DNA from: an uncultured Hyphomicrobiales bacterium
GTDB taxonomy: Bacteria > Pseudomonadota > Alphaproteobacteria > Rhizobiales > Xanthobacteraceae
DNA length: 64,000 nt
NCBI GenBank assembly: GCA_903929045.1
Contig: CAIYTE010000061.1
Coordinates: forward strand, 1-64,000
Direction of reading: 5' to 3'
Under the pieces are notes generated by a model. That model was not told where the DNA came from. It searched no databases and saw only the letters and a program-made list of their open reading frames with translations. The translations under genes were made by a program, and so were the position numbers. The first letter of the stretch is position 1. The number at the start of each line of letters is the position of its first letter. Shown piece after piece: positions 52,600-60,075 of this stretch.

Positions 52600-52767
52600 T
52601 AGAGGCCGCCGCGCGCGGCTGCCAATAAACGCGGCGTATAATCGCGGAAGTGTCGCGGCGGAGCCACGTCACGGATAATTGCGTCAAGGGTCTGTTGCAC
52701 AGCCGGGCTAGGCTGGGCGATAACAAGCCTCACGTTTGGCCCGTACAGAGAACAGTTTGTAACGATT

Positions 52768-53442
52768 ATGAAATTACCCGTGCCGCTTCCCGCCCTTGAA
52801 TCCCCCGCAGACCTCTCGAAACTCAGCCGCCGCGCCATGATGCTCGGCCTGCCTTTGTTCGTGGCCGGCTGCGGCATCTCGCCCGACGGCTTCATGTTCT
52901 CCGGCGGCGATTACGGCGGCATCACCGACGACGGCCACGTCATTCCGCCGCTCGATTTCTCCGTCATCGACCGCGACAAGCTACGCACCGCGGTGGCGTG
53001 GAACGGCAAGGAACGGCCGGGCAACGTCGTCGTCAAGATTCCGGAACGGCATCTTTATCTCGTCATGGAAGGCGGCCGGGCGCTGCGCTACACGGTCGGC
53101 GTCGGCCGGTCGGAAGGCATGAACTTCCGCGGCCAGGCGACCATCGGGCGCAAGGAAAAGTGGCCGCACTGGACGCCGACGGCGAACATGATCGCGCATA
53201 TTCCGCGCTATCGCGCTTACTCCGGCGGCATGGCGGGCGGCATCGAAAACCCGCTCGGTGCGCGCGCGCTGTATCTCTATCGCGGCGGCGCCGACAGCTA
53301 TTTCCGTCTGCACGGCACCACCGAACCGGAGACCATCGGCTCCGCCGTGTCGTCCGGCTGCATCCGGCTGTTCAACCACGACATCATCGATCTCTATAAC
53401 CGCGTGCCGCTCGGTGCGACCGTGACGGTGATTCAGGGGTAG
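52768..53442 (+). CDS. L,D-transpeptidase, probable Tat lipoprotein (paralogue 2)
   Basis: A 224-residue YkuD-family enzyme closely similar to the one at 51268 (shared IGRKEKWPHWTPTANM, NPLGARALYLYRGG and SSGCIRLFNHDI segments). SRRAMMLGLPLFVAGC again gives a twin arginine plus lipobox (Cys35). Catalytic Cys is near 198. Followed by repeat B6, as paralogue 1 is followed by B5, suggesting a segmental duplication. Confidence 0.9.
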   Translation: MKLPVPLPALESPADLSKLSRRAMMLGLPLFVAGCGISPDGFMFSGGDYGGITDDGHVIPPLDFSVIDRDKLRTAVAWNGKERPGNVVVKIPERHLYLVMEGGRALRYTVGVGRSEGMNFRGQATIGRKEKWPHWTPTANMIAHIPRYRAYSGGMAGGIENPLGARALYLYRGGADSYFRLHGTTEPETIGSAVSSGCIRLFNHDIIDLYNRVPLGATVTVIQG

Positions 53443-53450
53443 CCACAGCT

Positions 53451-53531
53451 TGTCGTCCCCGCGAAGGCGGGGACCCAGCTCTTAAGCTGCAAAGAAAGTA
53501 AGTGCTGGATTCCCGCTTTCGCGGGAATGAC
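53451..53531. repeat. Family B palindromic repeat, copy B6
   Basis: tgtcgtccccgcgaaggcgg ... aagctgcaaagaaagtaagt ... ggattcccgctttcgcggga; the spacer is nearly the same as in B5. Confidence 0.85.
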
Positions 53532-53551
53532 CGGAGGAGAGCGTGTGCTCT

Positions 53552-53926
53552 CTACTTCTTATCCAAAAACGCCGCGCAGAGACCCGGATCAAACTCGCGG
53601 TAGTCGTTGAGAATCTCGCCGTCCTTCGGGATGGTGACCAGCGCAATCACATAGCCATTCACCCAGCGTGTGTTCGCGCGCTCGGAGTGGTTGATGTAGT
53701 GGTCGTTGTCGACGGTGAAAAGAATTTCGCCGTCGGCGTTGTACGCATAATCCTTGAGATAGTCGCGCGCCGCCTTCGGCAATTTCGCAAACTGCTTAGG
53801 CGTCCAGCAGCGATCGTAGCCATCGACGAAACGCCAGATCTTCGTGCCCTTGGCGATGCGCTCGCCGGCAAACACGCCGATGCCGTGAATCTTGCTTTTG
53901 TCGAGATAGGTTTTGACCAGCAGCAT
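53552..53926 (-). CDS. Small SET-domain protein
   Basis: A 124-residue protein with the SET fold marks of lysine methyltransferases: SKIHGIGVFAGERIAKGT at 11-28, YINHSERANTRW near 78-89 (the NHS core of the pseudoknot) and EILNDYREFD near 104-113. The post-SET cysteines are absent, as usual in bacterial forms. The target is unknown. It lies five bases downstream of the HdeA-like gene on the same strand. Confidence 0.88.
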   Translation of the reverse strand: MLLVKTYLDKSKIHGIGVFAGERIAKGTKIWRFVDGYDRCWTPKQFAKLPKAARDYLKDYAYNADGEILFTVDNDHYINHSERANTRWVNGYVIALVTIPKDGEILNDYREFDPGLCAAFLDKK

Positions 53927-53931
53927 CGCGG

Positions 53932-54465
53932 TTACCGTCCGGCTTTCATGACGACTTCAACGGCCTGCACGAATTTCTTGTCCTTGTTCGCCTTGCAATA
54001 GGCGCCGACGCCGCGGATCGCGTCGCGCACACGCACGACATTGATGGCGCGGTTCTTGATTGTGCCGTTCTGCCAGCCGACCGTCCAGGTGCCGAGGAAG
54101 TCGGCGTCTTCCGGAGGCAGATTGCTGAACTGCGCGCAGGTGAAATTGGCGGTGTCGATATTGCCGTTCGGCGCTTCGTATTTCGGCAGCTCGACCTGTG
54201 TCTCCACCGCCTTGGCGGCTTCGACGACGGCGGGACATTCCTTCTCCAGCTCGGCGGCAAGCTCGAGGCCCATGAAGGACGCGCCGGGTTTGAAGACGGC
54301 GCCCTGATTGACGTTGTAGGTGCGGCCCGCGCCGGGCACGCCGACATTGCGCGTCGCCTGCCACACACCGTCCGGCGTGCGCACGAAAGCGTCGCAGGGC
54401 AGGCTTTGCGCGGACGCGCCGGCGCTCGTCGCGATCAGAAGTACCAAGGCCAGCCAATGCCGCAT
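53932..54465 (-). CDS. HdeA-like periplasmic protein
   Basis: A 177-residue precursor with a Sec signal (LALVLLIATSAGASA, cleavage near residue 19) and a C-terminal HdeA/HdeB-like domain: FTCAQFSNLPPEDADFLGTWTVGWQNG with AYCKANKDKKF, whose two cysteines would form the family disulfide. HdeA proteins are acid-activated chaperones. The N-terminal insert of about 90 residues has another Cys pair. The frame is open far upstream, but only the ATG at 54465 starts a signal peptide. Confidence 0.75.
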   Translation of the reverse strand: MRHWLALVLLIATSAGASAQSLPCDAFVRTPDGVWQATRNVGVPGAGRTYNVNQGAVFKPGASFMGLELAAELEKECPAVVEAAKAVETQVELPKYEAPNGNIDTANFTCAQFSNLPPEDADFLGTWTVGWQNGTIKNRAINVVRVRDAIRGVGAYCKANKDKKFVQAVEVVMKAGR

Positions 54466-54559
54466 CCGCTGTCTCCCTTCGTCCGGCGGTAAAGTATCAT
54501 GGCCGATGGCTTTCTCCACCGCCGAAGCGTAGGCCCTTGGTCTGAACCGGGAGAGCGCC

Positions 54560-54694
54560 ATGCAGAAGCCGCCGAAGAAAAAAGAGAAATGCCCGCATTG
54601 CGAGGGCAAAGGCCTGATCAAACTGGGCGACCGCAAAGTGAAATGCAGCCGCTGTGGCGGCTCGGGCTTCAAGCCGTCGGGCCCCAAGCACTGA
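54560..54694 (+). CDS. 44-residue DnaJ-type zinc-finger microprotein
   Basis: ATG at 54560 with GGGAGAG upstream encodes a 44-residue basic protein with CPHCEGKG (residues 11-18) and CSRCGGSG (29-36): two CxxCxGxG knuckles that together make one zinc site as in the DnaJ cysteine-rich domain. It has a Lys-rich start (MQKPPKKKEK) and no J domain. Function unknown; binding of an unfolded protein or RNA is possible. Confidence 0.8.
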   Translation: MQKPPKKKEKCPHCEGKGLIKLGDRKVKCSRCGGSGFKPSGPKH

Positions 54695-54754
54695 GTGGGA
54701 ACCAAGCGCACACCGGCCTGTTAGCGTCGGGAGCCTGATTTCCGAGGACCTATC

Positions 54755-54949
54755 ATGAGCGGCCTGCTGCAAAATTTTTGGGCACGTCTGATTGCACCGG
54801 CGGATCCCAAACCGGCCGTGCCGCCGGTGATCATCCATGATCCGGAAGCGCAAAAGGCGCACGATCTCGACGACCCGTTTTTCGACAAGGCCGTGCAAAC
54901 GCGCATCGCCGACGTGATCGCGCACGCCGGTCAGCATTCCAAAAAATGA
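54755..54949 (+). CDS. Small hypothetical protein (64 aa)
   Basis: A soluble, Pro-rich N-terminal half (APADPKPAVPPVIIHDPE) followed by a helical C-terminal half (FFDKAVQTRIADVIAHAG). AGGACC precedes the ATG. It follows the zinc-finger microprotein by 60 bases on the same strand. No family recognised. Confidence 0.65.
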   Translation: MSGLLQNFWARLIAPADPKPAVPPVIIHDPEAQKAHDLDDPFFDKAVQTRIADVIAHAGQHSKK

Positions 54950-54967
54950 CGGTTTAAGGCGCCGCTC

Positions 54968-55249
54968 TTACGAGCCGAGCCGGCGACGGTTGGCGCGCAC
55001 GGCACGGCGGTACGGCGCATAGGCTTTAACGGCCGCGGTTTCGAGGCTCTTGCCGGTGATCAAGGCCGACATCATCAGCCCTTGGGCTTCCGTGAAAGCG
55101 GCGACCTTTTCCGACACCATGCGCTGGGCTTCGGTTGCCGCACCCGGGCCGCCGGAGGCGAACTTGGTCATCCGCATCGCGATCACGCTTTGGCTGTCGG
55201 CCGCGAACTGGGCGGCTTCAAACCAGGCCTTCATCATGCTGCTGAACAA
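54968..55249 (-). CDS. Small helical hypothetical protein (93 aa)
   Basis: A mainly helical protein with a hydrophobic, Met-rich first half (MMKAWFEAAQFAADSQSVIAMRM) and the segment EAQRMVSEKVAAFTEAQ, ending in a basic RRAVRANRRRLGS tail. The look is phasin-like, but I cannot assign it. It is convergent with the preceding small gene. Confidence 0.7.
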   Translation of the reverse strand: MFSSMMKAWFEAAQFAADSQSVIAMRMTKFASGGPGAATEAQRMVSEKVAAFTEAQGLMMSALITGKSLETAAVKAYAPYRRAVRANRRRLGS

Positions 55250-55319
55250 AGCGGATACTCCTCAAGTGACGCGGCGCAATACCAAGCTTCCGTCGGGACT
55301 TTCGGTTCCACGCTAGCAC

Positions 55320-55580
55320 TTATGCGGCGGCTGCAATGGCCTGTTCGTCGATTCCAAGATTCTTTTGAGCGTTGGCGGGCATGTCCGGCACCCGGATCGG
55401 GCGGCCCATGAACGTCGCCCACGGCTTTTCGGCGATGGGCTGAAGCTGTGCGAAATTCCAGAACTGACGCTCGGTCATGACGATTTCCGTCACTTTATGT
55501 TCGAGCACCCAGTTGCATACCGAGCCCAGCCGCGGCTGGTCTTTGCCGTTGAGCATGGTGTCGGGCAAGGCTTTACGCAT
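55320..55580 (-). CDS. Small hypothetical protein (86 aa)
   Basis: A soluble protein (VCNWVLEHKVTEIVMTERQFW, PWATFMGRPIRVPDMP) with no recognised family. The ATG at 55580 (MRKALPDTML) is preferred; the frame is open 33 bases further. Confidence 0.6.
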   Translation of the reverse strand: MRKALPDTMLNGKDQPRLGSVCNWVLEHKVTEIVMTERQFWNFAQLQPIAEKPWATFMGRPIRVPDMPANAQKNLGIDEQAIAAAA

Positions 55581-55778
55581 CGGATATCCCCCGCCGCCAA
55601 ACGCGGCACCCAAGGGTCATACCGCGTGCCGCTTAAGGAGGCCCTCACGGCGCCGGTTGCGTGGCGATGAGGTTAATGATTTGGCACCGGCCACGATGCC
55701 GTGTGGAATAGACGGCCATGTGACTTTGTTGAAGAGGGCAAAGGCGGTAAGCGCATGCCGCATTCAGGGAGGAATGAA

Positions 55779-56246
55779 ATGACTTTCGATAACAGACCGA
55801 GTTCGTATCCGGCGCTGTCCTGCGTCGATGGTATCGCCGCCAGCACAACCGACGCCGTGCTGCTGATCAGCCGTATCATGCTGGGCTTCATTTTCGTCAA
55901 AAGCGGTTATGGCAAGTTGTTCGACATCGGCGCCGTGGCGGCGGGCTTTCCGCCGCGCGGTATTCCGGCCTTCATGGCTTACATTTCCGTACCGGTGGAA
56001 TTTTTTGGCGGCCTGGCGTTGATCCTCGGCGTTGCCACACGCTACGTCGTGATCGTGATGGTCGGCTTTCTGCTGGTGGCGACGTTCTCGTCGCACCGCT
56101 ACTGGGAATTCGCCGACGCGGTGCAACGCCGCAACCAGGACACCAGCTTCTGGAAGAACATTTCGATGCTCGGCGGCTTCGGCTTTTTGTTCGTCACCGG
56201 CGCCGGTCGGTGGAGCATCGACACGCTGCTGCGCAAGCGCGGCTGA
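55779..56246 (+). CDS. DoxX-family membrane protein
   Basis: A 155-residue inner-membrane protein with four helices: LLISRIMLGFIFVKSGYGKLFD, GIPAFMAYISVPVEFFGGLALILGV, YVVIVMVGFLLVATF and a last one near ISMLGGFGFLFV. This is the DoxX/YphA layout, related to quinone- or thiosulfate-linked oxidoreductase subunits. GGGAGGAA precedes the ATG at 55779. Confidence 0.88.
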   Translation: MTFDNRPSSYPALSCVDGIAASTTDAVLLISRIMLGFIFVKSGYGKLFDIGAVAAGFPPRGIPAFMAYISVPVEFFGGLALILGVATRYVVIVMVGFLLVATFSSHRYWEFADAVQRRNQDTSFWKNISMLGGFGFLFVTGAGRWSIDTLLRKRG

Positions 56247-56271
56247 TTTATTGGCCGTCGCCACACTCCGC

Positions 56272-56387
56272 TGTCATGCCCGGGCTTGACCCGGGCATCC
56301 ATGATCATCTCGCCGAATTAGCGGTCGTATGTAAGTCTGCCGACGACGCACTCGTTCATGGATTGCCGGGTCAAGCCCGGCAATGAC
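56272..56387. repeat. Family E palindromic repeat, copy E3
   Basis: tgtcatgcccgggcttgacc...catccatgat, spacer, catggattgccgggtcaagcccggcaatgac; between convergent doxX-type and lysine-rich genes. Confidence 0.85.
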
Positions 56388-56396
56388 GAGTGATGC

Positions 56397-56657
56397 TTAT
56401 TCCGTTTCCGAGTCGCCCGACTTCGACATCGTCTTGCGCAGCGAATTCGTCCCGGTGACCGTGTCGACCACCGCGTGGTAGGCGCCGCTGATCGTGCCGG
56501 CGATCGTCGACGGCTTCTTGCGCTTGACGGCCTTCTTCGACGGCTTTTTGGCGGGCTTTTTGGAAACTTTCTTCGCAACTTTCTTGGCCGCCTTTTTCGC
56601 GACCTTCTTTGCTACCTTTTTCGCAGCGGCTTTCTTGGCTTTCTTCTTCTTGGCCAT
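56397..56657 (-). CDS. Lysine/alanine-rich histone H1-like protein
   Basis: An 86-residue protein whose first 48 residues are almost only Lys, Ala, Val, Pro and Ser in AKK/VAKK-type repeats, like bacterial H1-like nucleoid proteins; the rest (IAGTISGAYHAVVDTVTGTNS) is a short amphipathic region. It probably binds DNA or RNA. GAGGGGAC precedes the ATG. Confidence 0.8.
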   Translation of the reverse strand: MAKKKKAKKAAAKKVAKKVAKKAAKKVAKKVSKKPAKKPSKKAVKRKKPSTIAGTISGAYHAVVDTVTGTNSLRKTMSKSGDSETE

Positions 56658-56809
56658 GGACAGTCCCCTCTTTCTCAGCTTCTGGAATTTTCACCATAAG
56701 GAAGCCGTCTCTGCCGCGCCAGAGGCGGCGCGTGACCGTGCTGGTTATTTTGCGGCTCTTGCGATAAATCCAGAGCCGACCGGCCAATAACAATCCTCGG
56801 AGGAAACTG

Positions 56810-57715
56810 GTGCCCGCATCTCTCAAAGGCGATCTGCAGCCGACCCTTTATCGTTTCAAGCTGGGTGGCTTCGAAGCCATGACCATCCTGGACAGCAAGG
56901 GCGTCCGTGAAGGTCTGCACCCGCTGTACGGCGCCAACGCTTCGGCCGAGGAAGTCCAGGCGCAGGCGCGCGCCAATAACATCGATCCCGTCAAGCTCGA
57001 GCACCCCAACATCCCGACTTTGGTCAACACTGGCAAGGAACTGGTGCTGTTCGACGTCGGCAATGGCGCGCTGCCGCGTGAATACGAGCAGCTGAAGACG
57101 CGCATGCCGGCCGGCAACCTGGTCGATCGGCTCGGACAGGCCGGTTACAAGCCGGAAGATATCGACGTCGTCGTGCTGACCCACGGCCATCCGGACCACA
57201 TCGGCGGCCTTGTCGAAGGCGGCAAACCGGTCTACCCGAATGCGCGCTACGTATTCGGCGCGGCCGAATATGATTTCTGGAAGAAAAACGAGGGCGTGCG
57301 CGAGGCGCGCAAGTTCAACCAGAAGCTTTTCATGACGATCTGCGAGCCGCTCGCCGACCGTTCAACTTTCATCAAGCCGGGCGACGAAGTGGTGCCGGGC
57401 ATTCGTTCGGTCGAGGCCTTCGGCCATTCGCCGGGATTGATGGCGTACCACATCGAAAGCGAAGGCAAGCGCTTCATGGTAACGGCCGACATCTTCACGC
57501 ACTTCGTAATGGCTGTGCAGCGGCCTGAATGGTACTTCGACATGGACGACGAGAAGGAGAAGGCGGTCGCGGTGCGCAAGCGCATGCTCGACATGCTGTC
57601 GACCGACAAGCTTATCGTCGCGTCATTCCACATGCCGTTCCCCGGCCTCGGCTGGATCGACAAGACGGCGTCCGGCCATCGCTGGGTGCCGCACAGCTAT
57701 CAGATGAATGTGTAA
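56810..57715 (+). CDS. Metallo-beta-lactamase-fold hydrolase
   Basis: A 301-residue MBL-fold protein. Zinc motif THGHPDH near residues 124-130, further ligands in GHSPG near 205 and the C-terminal FHMPFPGLG. No clear signal peptide. The architecture resembles lactonases and related hydrolases; the substrate is unknown. Start is GTG at 56810 with CGGAGGAAA immediately upstream. Confidence 0.9.
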   Translation: MPASLKGDLQPTLYRFKLGGFEAMTILDSKGVREGLHPLYGANASAEEVQAQARANNIDPVKLEHPNIPTLVNTGKELVLFDVGNGALPREYEQLKTRMPAGNLVDRLGQAGYKPEDIDVVVLTHGHPDHIGGLVEGGKPVYPNARYVFGAAEYDFWKKNEGVREARKFNQKLFMTICEPLADRSTFIKPGDEVVPGIRSVEAFGHSPGLMAYHIESEGKRFMVTADIFTHFVMAVQRPEWYFDMDDEKEKAVAVRKRMLDMLSTDKLIVASFHMPFPGLGWIDKTASGHRWVPHSYQMNV

Positions 57716-57733
57716 ACGCGCTTAGAGACGCGG

Positions 57734-57818
57734 CTCATTCCGGCGACGGCGGAAATCCAGGGACAAGAGCGCAGTGTGTGATGCGTGGCCCCTGGGTCCC
57801 CGCTTTCGCGGGGACGAG
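57734..57818. repeat. Mixed family B/C repeat, copy B7
   Basis: Left arm ctcattccggcgacggcgga is C-like; right arm cctgggtccccgctttcgcg is B-like. It separates convergent genes. Confidence 0.65.
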
Positions 57819-57835
57819 CGGGTTGCAGACGCTTT

Positions 57836-58213
57836 CTATCGCGTCCCGTTCCAGACAAATCCCGATGTGCGGCTGACCGGAGACGCGTCGTCGCAGCGTT
57901 CGATCTTGTCTTCCTGCGCTTCGCCGGATTTGTTGTTGAACACGGTGGTGCGGCAGAACACGCCATCGAGCATCGGGCGTGAAATCCGGCCGGTCTTGCG
58001 CTTCTCGACAGCGGCGAACTCGGCCTTGGCGCTTTCCTGCATGTTACCAATCAGGACAACCGCGCCGAGGATCATGTTGCCGCCGATGACCACGGCGAAG
58101 AACACCGAGACGATCAGAACCCGCCAGAATTTGGTGCGCGCCTCGCGCGCACGGATCGTGCCGCGCTGATCCGGCAGCGTACCATTCCCAACTCTGGGCG
58201 CGGGTATTTTCAT
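57836..58213 (-). CDS. Single-pass membrane protein (125 aa)
   Basis: A basic cytoplasmic start (RAREARTKFWR), one membrane helix (VLIVSVFFAVVIGGNMILGAVVLIG, residues about 33-57) and a periplasmic tail with two cysteines (GVFCRTTVF and IERCDDA). No family recognised. Confidence 0.75.
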   Translation of the reverse strand: MKIPAPRVGNGTLPDQRGTIRAREARTKFWRVLIVSVFFAVVIGGNMILGAVVLIGNMQESAKAEFAAVEKRKTGRISRPMLDGVFCRTTVFNNKSGEAQEDKIERCDDASPVSRTSGFVWNGTR

Positions 58214-58291
58214 ACTTGCGGTTCTACGGAACGCGTGTGGACGCGGCCTGAAGAAGTTCAGTTAAATTTTAGTATCTAGGTGCGAGCGGCT

Positions 58292-59317
58292 TCAGCGGCG
58301 GCGGGCCGCCTGTGCGATCGTCAACAAGGTGCGATGCGCAATGGCTTCGCCGAGCGGTGCGTTGCGCCGGATTTCCAGCGACGCTGCCGCCAGCTGCTCC
58401 ATCGCCTGCACCAGGCGTTCGGGCGGCCAGCTCCGCAGCGCCGATTCCACAGCGGCCTTGCGTGTGAAATGCACCGGCGGCGCGCCGCGCATCATGGCGA
58501 ACTCGATCGAGTCGCCGCTGTCGACCGACAGCTTCATCTTGTGCAGATTGGCGACCTGACGGATCGCGGCCGACACAATCGCCGCCGGCGACGAGCCGCT
58601 GGAGCGCGCCTTGCCGAATTCGGCTTCGACATCCGGCGTGCGCCCGGCAAAGGCGGCGTCGATCACACCGTCGAAGCCAAGCGCCGACGCGTCGGCGACC
58701 ACGGCGACGACATCGGCCAGTTCGACGCGGTCTTTGCCTTGCGCATACATCGTCAGCTTGCGGATTTCATTGCGCGAGGCGAGACGATCGCCGCCGACCA
58801 GCGACAGCAACGCGGCTTTTGCGTCGGGTGCGATCGTCAGTTTTGACGCGCGCATTTCCTCATCGATCAGGCGTTCGAGATCGCGCGCGCCGTCGGTATA
58901 GCAAGGCAGCGCCGCGGCGGCCTTCGACTTTTCGCACATGGCGCGCAGCGGCGACGACTTTTTCAGATCGCCGGCTTCGATGATGACGCGGCATTCTTTC
59001 GACGGCGCGTTGACCACCATCTCGACCGCGGACGCAATGTTGCGCGAACCGGCTTTCACCAGCACGGCGCGGCGGCCGCCGAACAGCGGCACGGTGTGTG
59101 CTTCCTCGACGAGCCGCGATGGATTGCCGGATAGATCCTCGCCCTCGATGCGCACGAAAGCGAACGGGTCGCTGACATCGTCGACCGATGCTTTCACCAG
59201 CGCATCGACGCGCTCGCGCACCAGACCGGCATCGGGGCCGTAGACCAGCACGATCGGCATGGCCGGATCGGGCTTGGCGACGAACTTGTCGATGTCGAAG
59301 GCTTTGAGGGCGGTCAT
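58292..59317 (-). CDS. holA: DNA polymerase III delta subunit
   Basis: A 341-residue clamp-loader subunit that opens the sliding clamp. It begins MTALKAFDIDKFVAKPD, then VLVYGPDAGLVRERVDAL (the AAA-like start without a functional P-loop) and the delta core (PLFGGRRAVLVKAG, GGDRLASRNEIRKL). It is the last gene of the leuS-lptE-holA series, typical of alphaproteobacteria. Confidence 0.94.
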   Translation of the reverse strand: MTALKAFDIDKFVAKPDPAMPIVLVYGPDAGLVRERVDALVKASVDDVSDPFAFVRIEGEDLSGNPSRLVEEAHTVPLFGGRRAVLVKAGSRNIASAVEMVVNAPSKECRVIIEAGDLKKSSPLRAMCEKSKAAAALPCYTDGARDLERLIDEEMRASKLTIAPDAKAALLSLVGGDRLASRNEIRKLTMYAQGKDRVELADVVAVVADASALGFDGVIDAAFAGRTPDVEAEFGKARSSGSSPAAIVSAAIRQVANLHKMKLSVDSGDSIEFAMMRGAPPVHFTRKAAVESALRSWPPERLVQAMEQLAAASLEIRRNAPLGEAIAHRTLLTIAQAARRR

Positions 59318-59322
59318 CAGCT

Positions 59323-59417
59323 TGTCATGCCCGCGAAAGCGGGCATCCAGTATTCGCAACTGTATCGATCTATTGAAGGCCGGCGATTACTGGGTCCCCG
59401 CCTGCGCGGGGACGACA
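59323..59417. repeat. Family B palindromic repeat, copy B8
   Basis: tgtcatgcccgcgaaagcgg ... ctgggtccccgcctgcgcgg; between lptE and holA, starting six bases before the holA start codon on the minus strand. Confidence 0.85.
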
Positions 59418-59423
59418 GCTTAC

Positions 59424-59969
59424 TCATGTCCCCGCAGTGAAATACGACGCGAGGCGGTTGCGGATGTTCTCGGCGATGACCTTGGCGGCGCGGTTCTCGG
59501 CGTCGCGCAGGCCGCGCTGACCGGCGAAGCGCTGCTGCTGGCCGGGCGTGTCGTACGACACGCGGGAGAAGGTGTTGCCGCTGACAACCGGCTTGCCGGT
59601 GCCGACTTCCGTCAGCGTGTAGGACGCATCGATGCCGTAATTCTGCTGATCGACGCGCGCGGTGTTGACGTCGGCGATGATCTGCAGATTGGTCGAGGCG
59701 ATCGAAATCTTGAGGATGTAGCTGGTCGTACCGGCGCCGCTGCCGCCGGTGAGCTGGTACATCAGCTCGTTGCGGACTTCGCCGCCGACGCGCGGCAGCC
59801 GGCCGGGCTGCGAGACCGTGATCGGCAGGACGTCGATCGCCCGCATCTTGTCGAGGATCTGGCCATCGGCGCCGCCGCCAACGGTCGCGCGATCGCCGTA
59901 TAGCGGCTGGAAGCAGCCAGCGGTCAGGCCAGCCAGCGCCAGCACGGCCAGAATTCGGGCACCCCTCAT
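59424..59969 (-). CDS. lptE: LPS-assembly lipoprotein LptE
   Basis: It plugs the LptD barrel that inserts lipopolysaccharide in the outer membrane. A 181-residue precursor with a lipoprotein signal (LAVLALAGLTAGC, lipid Cys near residue 19) followed by FQPLYGD, a family mark, and the LptE fold. The frame continues through repeat C4 upstream, but the ATG at 59969 starts the signal. Confidence 0.92.
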   Translation of the reverse strand: MRGARILAVLALAGLTAGCFQPLYGDRATVGGGADGQILDKMRAIDVLPITVSQPGRLPRVGGEVRNELMYQLTGGSGAGTTSYILKISIASTNLQIIADVNTARVDQQNYGIDASYTLTEVGTGKPVVSGNTFSRVSYDTPGQQQRFAGQRGLRDAENRAAKVIAENIRNRLASYFTAGT

Positions 59970-60066
59970 TGTTATTCCGGCCGAGCGAAGCGAGAGCCGG
60001 AATCCAGACTTGATTGGGTTGCGCTGGATTCCGGGTTCGCTCGCGTTGCGAGCGCCCCGGAATGAC
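59970..60066. repeat. Family C palindromic repeat, copy C4
   Basis: ttattccggccgagcgaagc ... cggaatccaga ... ctggattccgggttcgctcg ... gcgccccggaatgac; it fills the leuS-lptE gap and abuts the lptE start codon. Confidence 0.85.
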
Positions 60067-60075
60067 GAAATTTGG

